Source: Kapaibacterium sp038202665
Lineage (GTDB): Bacteria; Bacteroidota; Ignavibacteria; Kapaibacteriales; Kapaibacteriaceae
Direction: 5' to 3'
DNA: 10,424 bases
NCBI GenBank assembly: GCA_038202665.1
Contig: JBBRES010000082.1
Coordinates: 1 to 10,424, forward strand
The position numbers were made by a program, and so were the translations under genes. The stretch's first letter is position 1, and every line of letters starts with the position of its first letter. Under the pieces are notes generated by a model that did no database searches, was not told where the DNA came from, and was given only the letters and a program-made list of their open reading frames with translations. Shown piece by piece: positions 1-7,375 of the stretch.

Positions 1-1
1 A

Positions 2-2083
2 AATCTTCATGCACATGCAGGATGGTTTTGGCAAAATCCATTGCCGCAAGGTGGTGGATTGGTTGCCGTTGCATTCGTTGATGCTAAAAATGGTACGGCG
101 GTTGGAGAGTATGGTGCGATAGTGCACACCGCAGATGGTGGTCGCACGTGGGACCGACAGAAGAGTCCGGTGAATTTTTCGTTCGCCGGCGTGTGGTTCG
201 CAGATGCGAATCATGGTACGGCCGTTGGTTGGTCGGGAACGATCATCCATACAACGGATGCAGGTGAATCTTGGTCGTATCAGATGAGCGGCACCATTGC
301 CTCTCTGCGTAGTGTGTGTTTTTATGACGCACTTCATGGCATAGCTGTTGGTGATGCAGGAACGATTCTTCGCACCACGAATGGTGGCGACACGTGGACG
401 CCGAACTCAGCTTCGTCTTCATCGGTGAACCTTCACTCCGTGCGATACTTCGATGCATCAAACATCATCATCGTGGGGACGAAAGGGACGATACTTCGCA
501 GTGATGATGGCGGCGAGGATTGGGATAGTGAATCGAGCGAGACATCGAATGCACTGTATGCATTTGCTGTGGCAGGTCCGCGTGTTGGTACTGCCGTAGG
601 ACAAGGCGGCGTGGCGATTCGCACAACCGATGGCGGCAAATCATGGCGCTCACAACTGAGTCTGACGTCTGCTGATCTTACCGATGTTTCGTTCTACGAT
701 GCAACGCATGGAACCGTAATCGGCAAAACAATACCCGGCAATGCCGGCACTCAGCAGCGCACAACAGATGGTGGTACAACGTGGACGTCGCAAGTAAGCG
801 AGGCATCCGCATCAATAGTTGGAATTGCATGCGTCTCATCAACTGCTGCGTTTGCTGTTGGTGGACATGGACTGATCATGCGATCGAAGGATGGAGGGGC
901 GGCATGGACGCCGGTGAGCTCAACGATAACAACTGAACTTTTATCAAACGTTGCATTCTCTTCTGCAACAGTTGGAACCATTGTTGGTGTGCGTGGACTA
1001 ATTCTGCGTACCGTGAATGGTGGCACTTCGTGGTCGAAGCAAGAGAGCGGATCAACACGGCATATAAAAGACCTTGCCATGATTGATGCATCCACCATCG
1101 AGGTTGTGGGCATGAAGGGCACCATTCTTCGCACAACAAATGGTGGAGAGAAGTGGATGCCGCAGGAAAGTGGCGTGGAGGAAGATCTCAACAGTGTTGC
1201 CTTTGCCGACAAGTCGGTTGGTACGGCAGTGGGTGCCCAAGGAACGATCGTGCATACGGTGAATGGTGGCAAGGATTGGTCGGTCCAGCAAAGCGGCGGC
1301 ACCGCTGCCTTGATGGATATTGCCCTCGTGGATGCATCGCATGGTGTAATCGTTGGCTTTGACCGTGCCACACGATCGGGCGTAATCTTAAGTACAGACG
1401 ACGGTGGGCAGACGTGGAAATCACGCAGTTCGCCATCAAAAGGCAGACTGATGAGCGTAGCATTTGCCGATGCACACGTTGGAGTAATCGTTGGTGAGCG
1501 AGGAGTGATTCTTCGTACTGACGATGGGGGAACGTCGTGGGAGACAGTTATCTGTCCGGTGCAGAATTCACTCGCCTGTGTGACGTTCGCAAATGCAACA
1601 GTAGGTGTAATCGTAGGAGAGAACGGGACGATTCTTCGAACGACTGATGGTGGACGCACGTGGGAGGATCAGACCGGATCTATCACGTACGATCATCTTG
1701 TGGCTGTGTCGTTCACGAGTGCAACCACAGGGTCAATCATAGGCAACTATGGCACCATCCTCCGCACGACAACAGGTGGCATCGATGTGCGCCCTGCAGA
1801 TGGGTATTCGTACGATCGAGAGCGTGTGTACATGTCGAGCACGGAAGATCCCATCACGCACTCCGTGGTCTTCGTCTTCACGGTTGGAGCTACGGCGCTC
1901 GTGCACGTAGAGCTTGTGGACGCCCAGCAAATAGCCAAGCCAATCATTGTGCCGTCGGTGATGAAACGCGGACTCTATCACTTCGAATTCTCGTCGAAGG
2001 ATTTTGCTCCCGGAACCTACCAGTATAGGTATGAGTGCGATGGGATTGTGCGGACTCTGCCCTTCATCGTCCACCCCCGCTAA
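2..2083 (+). CDS. YCF48/BNR-like beta-propeller protein with T9SS-like C-terminal domain (5' partial)
   Basis: The frame is open to the left window edge, so the true start and any signal peptide lie outside. An internal TTG at 41 is not a convincing start because coding-like sequence (HAGWFWQNPLPQG) continues upstream of it. The visible protein is about 693 residues. It carries 14 imperfect repeats of about 42 residues with the pattern GTAVGxxGTILRTTDGGxTW, typical of YCF48-like/BNR propeller blades (roughly codons from 41 to 1780). Fourteen blades would suit two seven-bladed propellers, which is inference. The last 100 residues (1781-2083) form a different domain ending in a GxYHFEF...PGTYQYRY...LPFIVHPR pattern, resembling a T9SS type A sorting domain (sheet-rich, ending in a short basic strand). 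In this phylum such proteins are exported and often surface-bound; the ligand is unknown. Array 1 of the RAYT unit starts 5 bp after the stop codon. Confidence 0.85.
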   Translation, partial: NLHAHAGWFWQNPLPQGGGLVAVAFVDAKNGTAVGEYGAIVHTADGGRTWDRQKSPVNFSFAGVWFADANHGTAVGWSGTIIHTTDAGESWSYQMSGTIASLRSVCFYDALHGIAVGDAGTILRTTNGGDTWTPNSASSSSVNLHSVRYFDASNIIIVGTKGTILRSDDGGEDWDSESSETSNALYAFAVAGPRVGTAVGQGGVAIRTTDGGKSWRSQLSLTSADLTDVSFYDATHGTVIGKTIPGNAGTQQRTTDGGTTWTSQVSEASASIVGIACVSSTAAFAVGGHGLIMRSKDGGAAWTPVSSTITTELLSNVAFSSATVGTIVGVRGLILRTVNGGTSWSKQESGSTRHIKDLAMIDASTIEVVGMKGTILRTTNGGEKWMPQESGVEEDLNSVAFADKSVGTAVGAQGTIVHTVNGGKDWSVQQSGGTAALMDIALVDASHGVIVGFDRATRSGVILSTDDGGQTWKSRSSPSKGRLMSVAFADAHVGVIVGERGVILRTDDGGTSWETVICPVQNSLACVTFANATVGVIVGENGTILRTTDGGRTWEDQTGSITYDHLVAVSFTSATTGSIIGNYGTILRTTTGGIDVRPADGYSYDRERVYMSSTEDPITHSVVFVFTVGATALVHVELVDAQQIAKPIIVPSVMKRGLYHFEFSSKDFAPGTYQYRYECDGIVRTLPFIVHPR

Positions 2084-2088
2084 CCTTT

Positions 2089-2155
2089 CTTCCCGGCAGC
2101 CTCCCGGCAGCCTCCCGGCAGCCTCCCGGCAGCCTCCCGGCAGCCTCCCGGGAAG
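2089..2155 (+). repeat. Array 1: 11-bp tandem repeat CCTCCCGGCAG, upstream of RAYT
   Basis: It starts with the variant unit CTTCCCGGCAG (2089-2099), then has four perfect copies of CCTCCCGGCAG (2100-2143) and an end variant CCTCCCGGGAA (2144-2154). The first 8 bases CTTCCCGG (2089-2096) and the last 8 CCGGGAAG (2148-2155) are exact inverted repeats, so the array can close into a hairpin. It lies 5 bp after the stop of the propeller gene and 61 bp before the RAYT start. The unit has no stop codon in any of the six frames, so open frames run through it without meaning. Confidence 0.95.
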
Positions 2156-2203
2156 GGTGTCACGTTTTGTGTTGGTGGATGAACTAGTGTGTATCGTCAC
2201 ACG

Positions 2204-2209
2204 AAGGAG
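2204..2209 (+). promoter_or_regulatory. Shine-Dalgarno site of the RAYT gene
   Basis: AAGGAG lies 7 nt before the ATG at 2217. It decides the start against a longer open frame that reaches back to 2004 through array 1 and the end of the propeller gene. Confidence 0.75.
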
Positions 2210-2216
2210 TTTTCTC

Positions 2217-2810
2217 ATGCCACCCCGCAACCCTACTCCTGCTCAAGGAGAGTACTACCATGTTTACAACCGCGGCGCGTTAAAGATGACGCTGTACCTT
2301 TCCGAAGCTGCGTACGACCAGTTCATACGGCTTGTCGCAACGTATGCCCAGAAGTTTCGGATATCTGTGGTCGCCATTTGTTTGATGCCCAATCATTTTC
2401 ACCTCGTTGTGCGAGTGGATGAAGGCGGACGACTAGAAATGTTTATGCAGGTGCTTTGTGGCGTCTACTCACGAAGGCTAAATGCAGCTCAACAGCGGAC
2501 GGGTACGATCTTCGAAGGTAGGTATCATATGCGCCACGTGAAGGACGACGCGTATTTCAAGACGTTGTGTCGATATGTGCATCGCAACCCAGTTACGGCG
2601 GCTTTAGTTGATCACCCTTCAAAGTGGAAGTATTCGAATTATGCCGAAGTACTGGGAACGCGATCGTTCCTTCCCGGCGATCATCAAGCGATCATAACGT
2701 CCTTTGGTGGACGGGAAGAATACGAGGCATTTGTGATGCTTGAAGAACACCCAGGAATAGATCTAGATGAGAACTTTCTACAGGACCTCGCCGAAATGCA
2801 CGTTCTGTAA
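2217..2810 (+). CDS. REP-associated tyrosine transposase (RAYT, Y1/HUH family)
   Basis: A 197-residue protein, the usual length for this family of single-strand DNA endonucleases related to IS200/IS605 TnpA. The HUH motif is H60-F-H62 within MPNHFHLVV. The Y84-SRRLN segment, followed by G-x-IFEGRY (to residue 103), matches the family pattern where the nucleophilic tyrosine sits, so Y84 is the likely catalytic residue (inference from the pattern). The N-terminal YYHVYNRG (residues 13-20) and the C-terminal YVHRNPVTAALV followed by KWKYSNY (about 120-142) are also family hallmarks. The gene is intact, with a good ribosome site and no frameshift. RAYTs are thought to act on flanking REP repeats. 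Here the flanking repeats are 11-bp tandem units, starting 61 bp upstream and 7 bp downstream of the gene. Confidence 0.92.
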   Translation: MPPRNPTPAQGEYYHVYNRGALKMTLYLSEAAYDQFIRLVATYAQKFRISVVAICLMPNHFHLVVRVDEGGRLEMFMQVLCGVYSRRLNAAQQRTGTIFEGRYHMRHVKDDAYFKTLCRYVHRNPVTAALVDHPSKWKYSNYAEVLGTRSFLPGDHQAIITSFGGREEYEAFVMLEEHPGIDLDENFLQDLAEMHVL

Positions 2811-2817
2811 CACGCTC

Positions 2818-2938
2818 CTTCCCGGCAGCCTCCCGGCAGCCTCCCGGCAGCCTCCCGGCAGCCTCCCGGCAGCCTCCCGGCAGCCTCCCGGCAGCCTCCC
2901 GGCAGCCTCCCGGCAGCCTCCCGGCAGCTGCCGGGAGG
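2818..2938 (+). repeat. Array 2: 11-bp tandem repeat CCTCCCGGCAG, downstream of RAYT
   Basis: It has one edge variant CTTCCCGGCAG (2818-2828), then nine perfect copies of CCTCCCGGCAG (2829-2927) and one exactly inverted copy CTGCCGGGAGG (2928-2938). It starts 7 bp after the RAYT stop and ends 2 bp before the stop codon of the convergent hydrolase gene. The copy number (9) differs from array 1 (4), which suggests expansion or contraction. There are no spacers between units, so it is not a CRISPR array. Confidence 0.95.
2917..2938. repeat. 22-bp perfect palindrome at the outer end of array 2
   Basis: The last direct unit (2917-2927) and the inverted unit (2928-2938) are exact reverse complements meeting at CAGCTG. 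In single-stranded DNA or RNA this gives a strong GC-rich hairpin, for example a 9-bp stem with an AGCT loop. The inverted unit can also pair with any other unit in the array. There is no U-tract, so it is not a standard intrinsic terminator, though it could still slow or end transcription of the two convergent genes. Confidence 0.9.
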
Positions 2939-2940
2939 AG

Positions 2941-4224
2941 TTATCTGGAGTGGAGGGTTGTCCGGACGCTCGAACCATTCGTTTCAACCACGTAGCGTAT
3001 TCCCGCAGAGCCTTCGTCTACAGCCCGACCCAACACATCGTACACGCCCACAACTTCCCACGATGCGTCGATCGCGGCGCTGCCGGCGCTGCCGGCGCTA
3101 CCGGCGATGCTGGTGACGGCATCCAGTGCCTCGCGAATGTATTGCTTGATTTTCATGTAGGTGGGGTAGATCGACACAACGCTGTTTGATTTGATTGCGA
3201 GCACGCCACAATACTGACGTTCGAAATCAACCCACGGACTCCATCCAAATCTTCCCTGCGACGCAACTTCCAATGCCCGATCTGTAGCCGTGTCGATGCG
3301 CTCCCGCCACACACCAATTCCATAGCGTGTGTCCTTGATACCCGGAAACGCATACTCCATTCCCAGATACGGTGTATAGCCAATGCGCGCACCGCGCGTT
3401 TGATCAGAAAGCATCGAGTCGATCGATGCCTCAGAAAGGATACGCCTGCCATCTATCATTCCTCTTCCCAACACCATTCGCGTGAGTACGAGATACTCTT
3501 CGGCAGTACTAAGCACTCCACCATCAATGCGCGGATTGTCTGTGTCGTATAAGCCTTTGACGTCCCACGACGTACGCGCGAGACCGAGCGGACGTGCGAC
3601 GTTGCGCTGAAACAGCGTGTCCCAGCAACTCCCTGAACCAATCGCAAGTCCACTCGCCACTTCCGCCATCCTTCCACCCACGTGCATCCCCTCACTGCCA
3701 TAATTAAGCGTACTACCTGGCGCCGTTACCAGCGCGCCGCGCAAAACGGAGTCTACACATTCGGCAAGGGTGAGCGTCGACTTCACGTCTTCCACGCACG
3801 GAGTGATCTCTCCATAATTACTGCGCAATCCACTCGTAAATGAAAATGTTTGCCGAAGAGTTATGCCGCGCTTGTCTGCCGGCGCCGTCGGAATGTACTG
3901 ACCTACTGTATCGTCAAGCCGCACTAGCCCTTGCTCTACAAGAGACGTGATCACCGTGCCCGACATCCATTTCGACGCCGATGCTATCGGCAAAAGGCGT
4001 GTCTTCGACATCGTCTTACCCGGCAGCGCAAGCGACCGCTCATAGATCAACTTCCCATCCTTCCACAGCAACAACGTCACACCACCGGCATCATCCACCC
4101 CCGTGCCTCCCAACACCTCAAGCGAATCCTCGAGAACCTGATCCACCTTCCGAAAATCATACGTCTGCGCATGGATGTTTGGCGAGAGGAGGAGACTGAA
4201 GGCGAGAAGGAGGAAGGGTCGCAT
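2941..4224 (-). CDS. Exported serine hydrolase of the beta-lactamase/esterase family (class C-like fold) with short T9SS-like tail
   Basis: 427 residues. The N-terminus MRPFLLLAFSLLLSPNIHAQ is a classical signal peptide, with likely cleavage after HAQ. The catalytic motifs are S82-A-S-K85 (SxxK nucleophile and base), Y175-G-S177 (the YxN/YxS element, as LNYGSEG) and a GRFGWSPWVD segment at 324-333 in place of the KTG-like third motif. This set is usual for family VIII esterases, class C-like beta-lactamases and DD-peptidases; the substrate cannot be told. Residues about 374-384 are a Gly-Ser-Ala linker. The last 40 residues (VYDVLGR...AGIRYVVETNG...TTLHSR) resemble only the second half of a T9SS type A sorting domain. 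The start ATG at 4224 is set by the signal peptide; no clear Shine-Dalgarno is visible. The stop lies 2 bp from array 2. An upstream terminator separates it from the next gene, so it probably has its own promoter. Confidence 0.88.
   Translation of the reverse strand: MRPFLLLAFSLLLSPNIHAQTYDFRKVDQVLEDSLEVLGGTGVDDAGGVTLLLWKDGKLIYERSLALPGKTMSKTRLLPIASASKWMSGTVITSLVEQGLVRLDDTVGQYIPTAPADKRGITLRQTFSFTSGLRSNYGEITPCVEDVKSTLTLAECVDSVLRGALVTAPGSTLNYGSEGMHVGGRMAEVASGLAIGSGSCWDTLFQRNVARPLGLARTSWDVKGLYDTDNPRIDGGVLSTAEEYLVLTRMVLGRGMIDGRRILSEASIDSMLSDQTRGARIGYTPYLGMEYAFPGIKDTRYGIGVWRERIDTATDRALEVASQGRFGWSPWVDFERQYCGVLAIKSNSVVSIYPTYMKIKQYIREALDAVTSIAGSAGSAGSAAIDASWEVVGVYDVLGRAVDEGSAGIRYVVETNGSSVRTTLHSR
3076..3111 (-). 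repeat. In-frame 9-bp minisatellite coding for the Gly-Ser-Ala linker
   Basis: Read on the plus strand there are two exact copies of GGCGCTGCC (3076-3084, 3085-3093), then GGCGCTACC and the more diverged GGCGATGCT (to 3111). On the coding strand each adds three residues of the GSA-type linker between the hydrolase domain and the C-terminal tail. Changes in copy number would alter linker length without shifting frame. Confidence 0.75.
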
Positions 4225-4269
4225 AGGTTGCTCAACAGAGTGATGAATTGCTGCCGGAAAGCATCGAAC

Positions 4270-4299
4270 AAAAAACGGCGCCTTTGAGGGGCGCCGTTT
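4270..4299 (-). terminator. Rho-independent terminator of the SBBP propeller gene
   Basis: AAACGGCGCC (4273-4282) and GGCGCCGTTT (4290-4299) form a perfect 10-bp stem with a 7-nt loop. On the minus strand the stem is followed by a run of T (4275-4270). It lies 24 bp after the stop of the upstream minus-strand gene and 45 bp before the hydrolase start, so the two genes are probably not one operon. Confidence 0.88.
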
Positions 4300-4323
4300 C
4301 GGTAAAGTTTAACTCGGTTGATT

Positions 4324-7191
4324 CTACCGCTGGATCATAAGCATCCGATGCGTGATCGTCGTACCGTTCATCATCGTTACGGTGTAGGCGCCGTTCGGTA
4401 GCGAAGCTACAGAAAGTTCGATACTCGACATAGACGCCGATATCACACCACGCGCCACTTCCACACCACTCAGTGAGCGAACAACCACCGTGGCTGTGCC
4501 AGACAGTGGGGCATTCATGGAGATGTGGGCAACGTCGCTTGCTGGCTGCGGTGTAATCGTGGTGGAGCGAAGAGCGATCTCGTCGGACGCTACTCCCACC
4601 GTGATCACGTCCTTCACCGTCACTGTTGCAATGGCACCAGTTAAAGAGCCACACGCAGAGCCGATCACACAGCGATACGCGCCCTGCTGGGCTTTGCTTA
4701 CGTTTGTGATCGCATACGTTGCAGATGTTGCACCGGCGATGTTCACGCCGTTGAACTGCCATTGATAGGTAAGGCCTTCACCCGATGCTTCGGTCTGCAA
4801 TGTTACCGTGGTGCCGGAGTCGACGCTCATCGACGTTGGTTGCATGGTGATTAACGTTTGCGGCTTCACCATGTACGATGCTGGTGAAGGCGCTACATGG
4901 CCATGCGAAGAAGAAACTCGGAACATGATACTTCCGCTCGTACCTGCTTGCGCCGGCACAAGTGCTGAATACGAAGTTGCCTTTACTCCAGCAGCCATGT
5001 TCGTCCACGATTGTCCCGCATCCGCGGAGTAGTCTACGTTAAACGTTGCAGCCTTTTCGATCCCGTCGGTGATCCATGCAATGCTTGCATTCGTGCCCGC
5101 GCAATAGGTTGCTCCCGCGAGTGGCGTGCGAACGACCAACGTGCCGAATGCCCACTTGAGCACGAAGCCATCGGTGCCAATGCCAACGTTGTTTCCACCG
5201 AAGCTCGACGTTGTCGTCCCCGCAATGATACAGTCGCCATCGGCATTGCGAACAATTGCCGTTGGCATATCATCACCAGTCCAGCCGAACGTTGTAGAGA
5301 ACAGAACCTCTGTTGCAGCGACGATTGCAAGGAATCCGTCCTTGCGACCCTTCAACTCTGCCGATGCACCTGGCCCCACAACCGGAATTGTCGATGACGT
5401 GGTGGTTCCCGTGATGATCGGATTGCCCATCGGATCCCACGTCGCATCACCGGCCTCATCATCGCCTTCACCACCGAAGTAGACAGACGTTCGAATGCGA
5501 GTACCATCTCCACTCACAGCAGTTGCAAACACATCCGCCTTGCCGCCATACGTGTCTTCAGATGTGGTTACAGGCATGTCTTTCGAGCGCGTTGTACCAA
5601 CGATCATCACACGTCCATCGTTGTATGTGAGAATGCGTTTTGCACGGTCTTCACCAGAGCCACCAAAGTAGCTGGTGAAAATTAGCGCGCCATCAGGTGC
5701 ATACTTCGTCACAAGAACATCGGTGCTGCCGCCATTATAGTCTACGTCGAATGCATTCGAGCCAGTCTCGGCCCAATAACCACCTTCACATTTTGAATCG
5801 TCCGGAACCCATACTAACGTTTTCACAGGAAATGTTTCTACGTCGTTCGAGCTTGTCCAACCAGCCGCCACCATGTTGTTAAGACTGTCGCTCGCAATCG
5901 TTGTCAATGCATCATCGCTGACGCCACCTACATAGGTAAACGTTTCAACATCTACACCTGTGCGATTGATGCTCATTACAAAACCGTCTCTCCCTCCATA
6001 CGGTGTGCGGCGGAAGCCAGCAACAGTTGGGAAGCCGGTCGATGAGTTCGTTTGTCCGCAGATATATGCATTGCCTTGCGGGTTGCACGCAATACCAAGT
6101 GGACGATCTTCTGCAGAGCCAGAGATGTACATGCCCGCGAGAACATGACTTAAATCCGATGCATACCGCAGGACAAAACCGTCGGTCGTACCAGAATACT
6201 TACCACCCTTTGGAACAGAGACTGGAAGATTTTTTGAGGTTGTTTCGCCCGTCACCCATATATCGCCAAGTGGACTCATTGCCAACGACCGTACCACTTC
6301 ATTACTGTCGCCCGCGATATATGTCCACGCAATCAGTTTCGTGAGCCCCGCATCAAAGCAAGCAATAAAGCCGTCAATACCAGCAGCGCCAGTTGGTGAT
6401 GCACCATTTGATGGAGCTACGATGTCAAACGACGACGTCCATCCCGCCACCACAACATTGCCTTTTTTGTCGATGCCCATCGATGTTACTTCTTGATTAC
6501 CAGCGCCGTGAATGGCATAAGCAGACACAACCGGATCGATCGTAATCGCCTCTCCACCCTTACGTCCTTGCACCGCGAATCCGATTTCCGCACCGCGAGC
6601 AATGGGAGCAACAGATCTGGAATGATGAGGGAGGGTGGTAAAGGCGGCAAGGCCCGACATGCTCATCGAACCAAGTGTAGTGCGACATGTGAAGCCATCC
6701 GCCGTAGAAGAGAATGCTTCAGTGCCCTTTACAGAAAAGAGTGGCGTTGGAAGAGTGGCACCTGCATCAACGAGCACGTTGTACCGAACTGACGGTCCGT
6801 CCCACACGTACTCAAGATGAATGCCTGGTCGAACGTTGCGGACAACAACAGTTGTTGCCGTACTTGGTGTACGACGCTGTTGCGTGGTGTTTTGCGAGAA
6901 GTACACAGGCGGTGCGTCTGCTGTGCGCTGCGTGCGTACGATTCTAGAACCCTTCGTACCAATCACATCTAACGTCACCGCATGATGTTCTTGCATGCCC
7001 GAAGCACCAGGTGCTCGTTGGTCGAGGATCATGCCCGTTGTGGTGATCCACACCATCATGTCTGCTGTGGCGGCGCCGTACAATACACTGGATGGCCACT
7101 GACCTGTATTCTCAACAAATACGGTAGGTCGCGATATGGGTGCCGCCAACAACGACGTTGTGGCGAGTAAGAACAAGAGAAATGAACGCAT
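4324..7191 (-). CDS. Exported seven-bladed SBBP propeller protein with Ig-like domain and T9SS sorting tail
   Basis: 955 residues. The start ATG at 7191 is preceded by AGGAG with 8-nt spacing and opens a signal peptide (MRSFLLFLLATTSLLAAPIS). The longer open frame upstream, to 7674, is antisense to another gene and is rejected. Residues 22-220 (beginning FVENTGQWPSSVLYGA) match the N-terminal domain that commonly precedes SBBP repeats. Residues about 229-680 hold seven blades, each closing with a DGFV- or DVLV-like strand (near 273, 337, 402, 491, 553, 618, 674) and containing GNxxVxGxTxS motifs. Then comes a beta-sandwich (about 686-775) and an Ig-like domain (about 780-860; W811, Y839-R-C841, SACGS). 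A T9SS type A-like domain occupies about 873-955 (ITPQPASD, LPNGAYTVTMMNG, HRMLMIQR). It is likely exported by Sec and T9SS and held at the surface or secreted; the binding partner is unknown. A strong terminator follows. Confidence 0.9.
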   Translation of the reverse strand: MRSFLLFLLATTSLLAAPISRPTVFVENTGQWPSSVLYGAATADMMVWITTTGMILDQRAPGASGMQEHHAVTLDVIGTKGSRIVRTQRTADAPPVYFSQNTTQQRRTPSTATTVVVRNVRPGIHLEYVWDGPSVRYNVLVDAGATLPTPLFSVKGTEAFSSTADGFTCRTTLGSMSMSGLAAFTTLPHHSRSVAPIARGAEIGFAVQGRKGGEAITIDPVVSAYAIHGAGNQEVTSMGIDKKGNVVVAGWTSSFDIVAPSNGASPTGAAGIDGFIACFDAGLTKLIAWTYIAGDSNEVVRSLAMSPLGDIWVTGETTSKNLPVSVPKGGKYSGTTDGFVLRYASDLSHVLAGMYISGSAEDRPLGIACNPQGNAYICGQTNSSTGFPTVAGFRRTPYGGRDGFVMSINRTGVDVETFTYVGGVSDDALTTIASDSLNNMVAAGWTSSNDVETFPVKTLVWVPDDSKCEGGYWAETGSNAFDVDYNGGSTDVLVTKYAPDGALIFTSYFGGSGEDRAKRILTYNDGRVMIVGTTRSKDMPVTTSEDTYGGKADVFATAVSGDGTRIRTSVYFGGEGDDEAGDATWDPMGNPIITGTTTSSTIPVVGPGASAELKGRKDGFLAIVAATEVLFSTTFGWTGDDMPTAIVRNADGDCIIAGTTTSSFGGNNVGIGTDGFVLKWAFGTLVVRTPLAGATYCAGTNASIAWITDGIEKAATFNVDYSADAGQSWTNMAAGVKATSYSALVPAQAGTSGSIMFRVSSSHGHVAPSPASYMVKPQTLITMQPTSMSVDSGTTVTLQTEASGEGLTYQWQFNGVNIAGATSATYAITNVSKAQQGAYRCVIGSACGSLTGAIATVTVKDVITVGVASDEIALRSTTITPQPASDVAHISMNAPLSGTATVVVRSLSGVEVARGVISASMSSIELSVASLPNGAYTVTMMNGTTITHRMLMIQR

Positions 7192-7199
7192 CAAGAGGA

Positions 7200-7204
7200 C
7201 TCCT
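7200..7204 (-). promoter_or_regulatory. Shine-Dalgarno site of the SBBP propeller gene
   Basis: The plus strand reads CTCCT here, which is AGGAG on the coding strand, 8 nt before the ATG at 7191. It supports that start over any upstream one. Confidence 0.7.
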
Positions 7205-7375
7205 AACAACGAGTATGTGTGTTGACTCATAAGTATGTGAATTTGGAGGCAAAAGCTACATTCTCCGGTCTCCTCACATAGGTGCGTGTGTTCTGTAGAG
7301 CCACCGGACGAGTACAGACGGGCTGTGTACGCATGTCTCCATCCAGATACAGTTCTTGTGTGTAGATTATGTCCC

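Larger units (their letters stand above)
2089..2938 (+). mobile_element. RAYT unit: tyrosine transposase gene framed by two 11-bp repeat arrays
   Basis: The 850-bp stretch holds one Y1-type transposase gene between arrays of the same 11-bp unit. Its outer ends are near-perfect inverted repeats: CTTCCCGGCAG at 2089-2099 and CTGCCGGGAGG at 2928-2938 (10 of 11 pair). Its inner array edges are perfect inverted repeats: CCGGGAAGG at 2148-2156 and CCTTCCCGG at 2817-2825. The unit fills the gap between the stop codons at 2081-2083 and 2941-2943. RAYT genes are known to be flanked by REP sequences that they bind and nick. Whether this whole unit moves, or only its repeats, cannot be told from one copy. 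Left and right boundaries are read from the repeat edges, and no target duplication is visible. Confidence 0.6.

Noticed and set aside
751..1659. 302-residue open frame on the minus strand
   Set aside because: It is the mirror of the propeller repeats; its own repetitiveness comes from the repeats on the other strand.
2004..2216. Longer N-terminus for the RAYT gene
   Set aside because: This frame only runs through the end of the propeller gene and the stop-free 11-bp array. The ATG at 2217 has AAGGAG 7 nt upstream and gives the family's normal length.
2818..2938. CRISPR-like array
   Set aside because: The units are 11 bp and directly adjacent, without spacers, and no cas genes are present.
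4225..4269. Promoter of the hydrolase gene (TTGTTC, 17 bp, ATTCAT on the minus strand)
   Set aside because: The match to either the sigma-70 or the Bacteroidota consensus is too poor, although a promoter in this gap is expected from the terminator.
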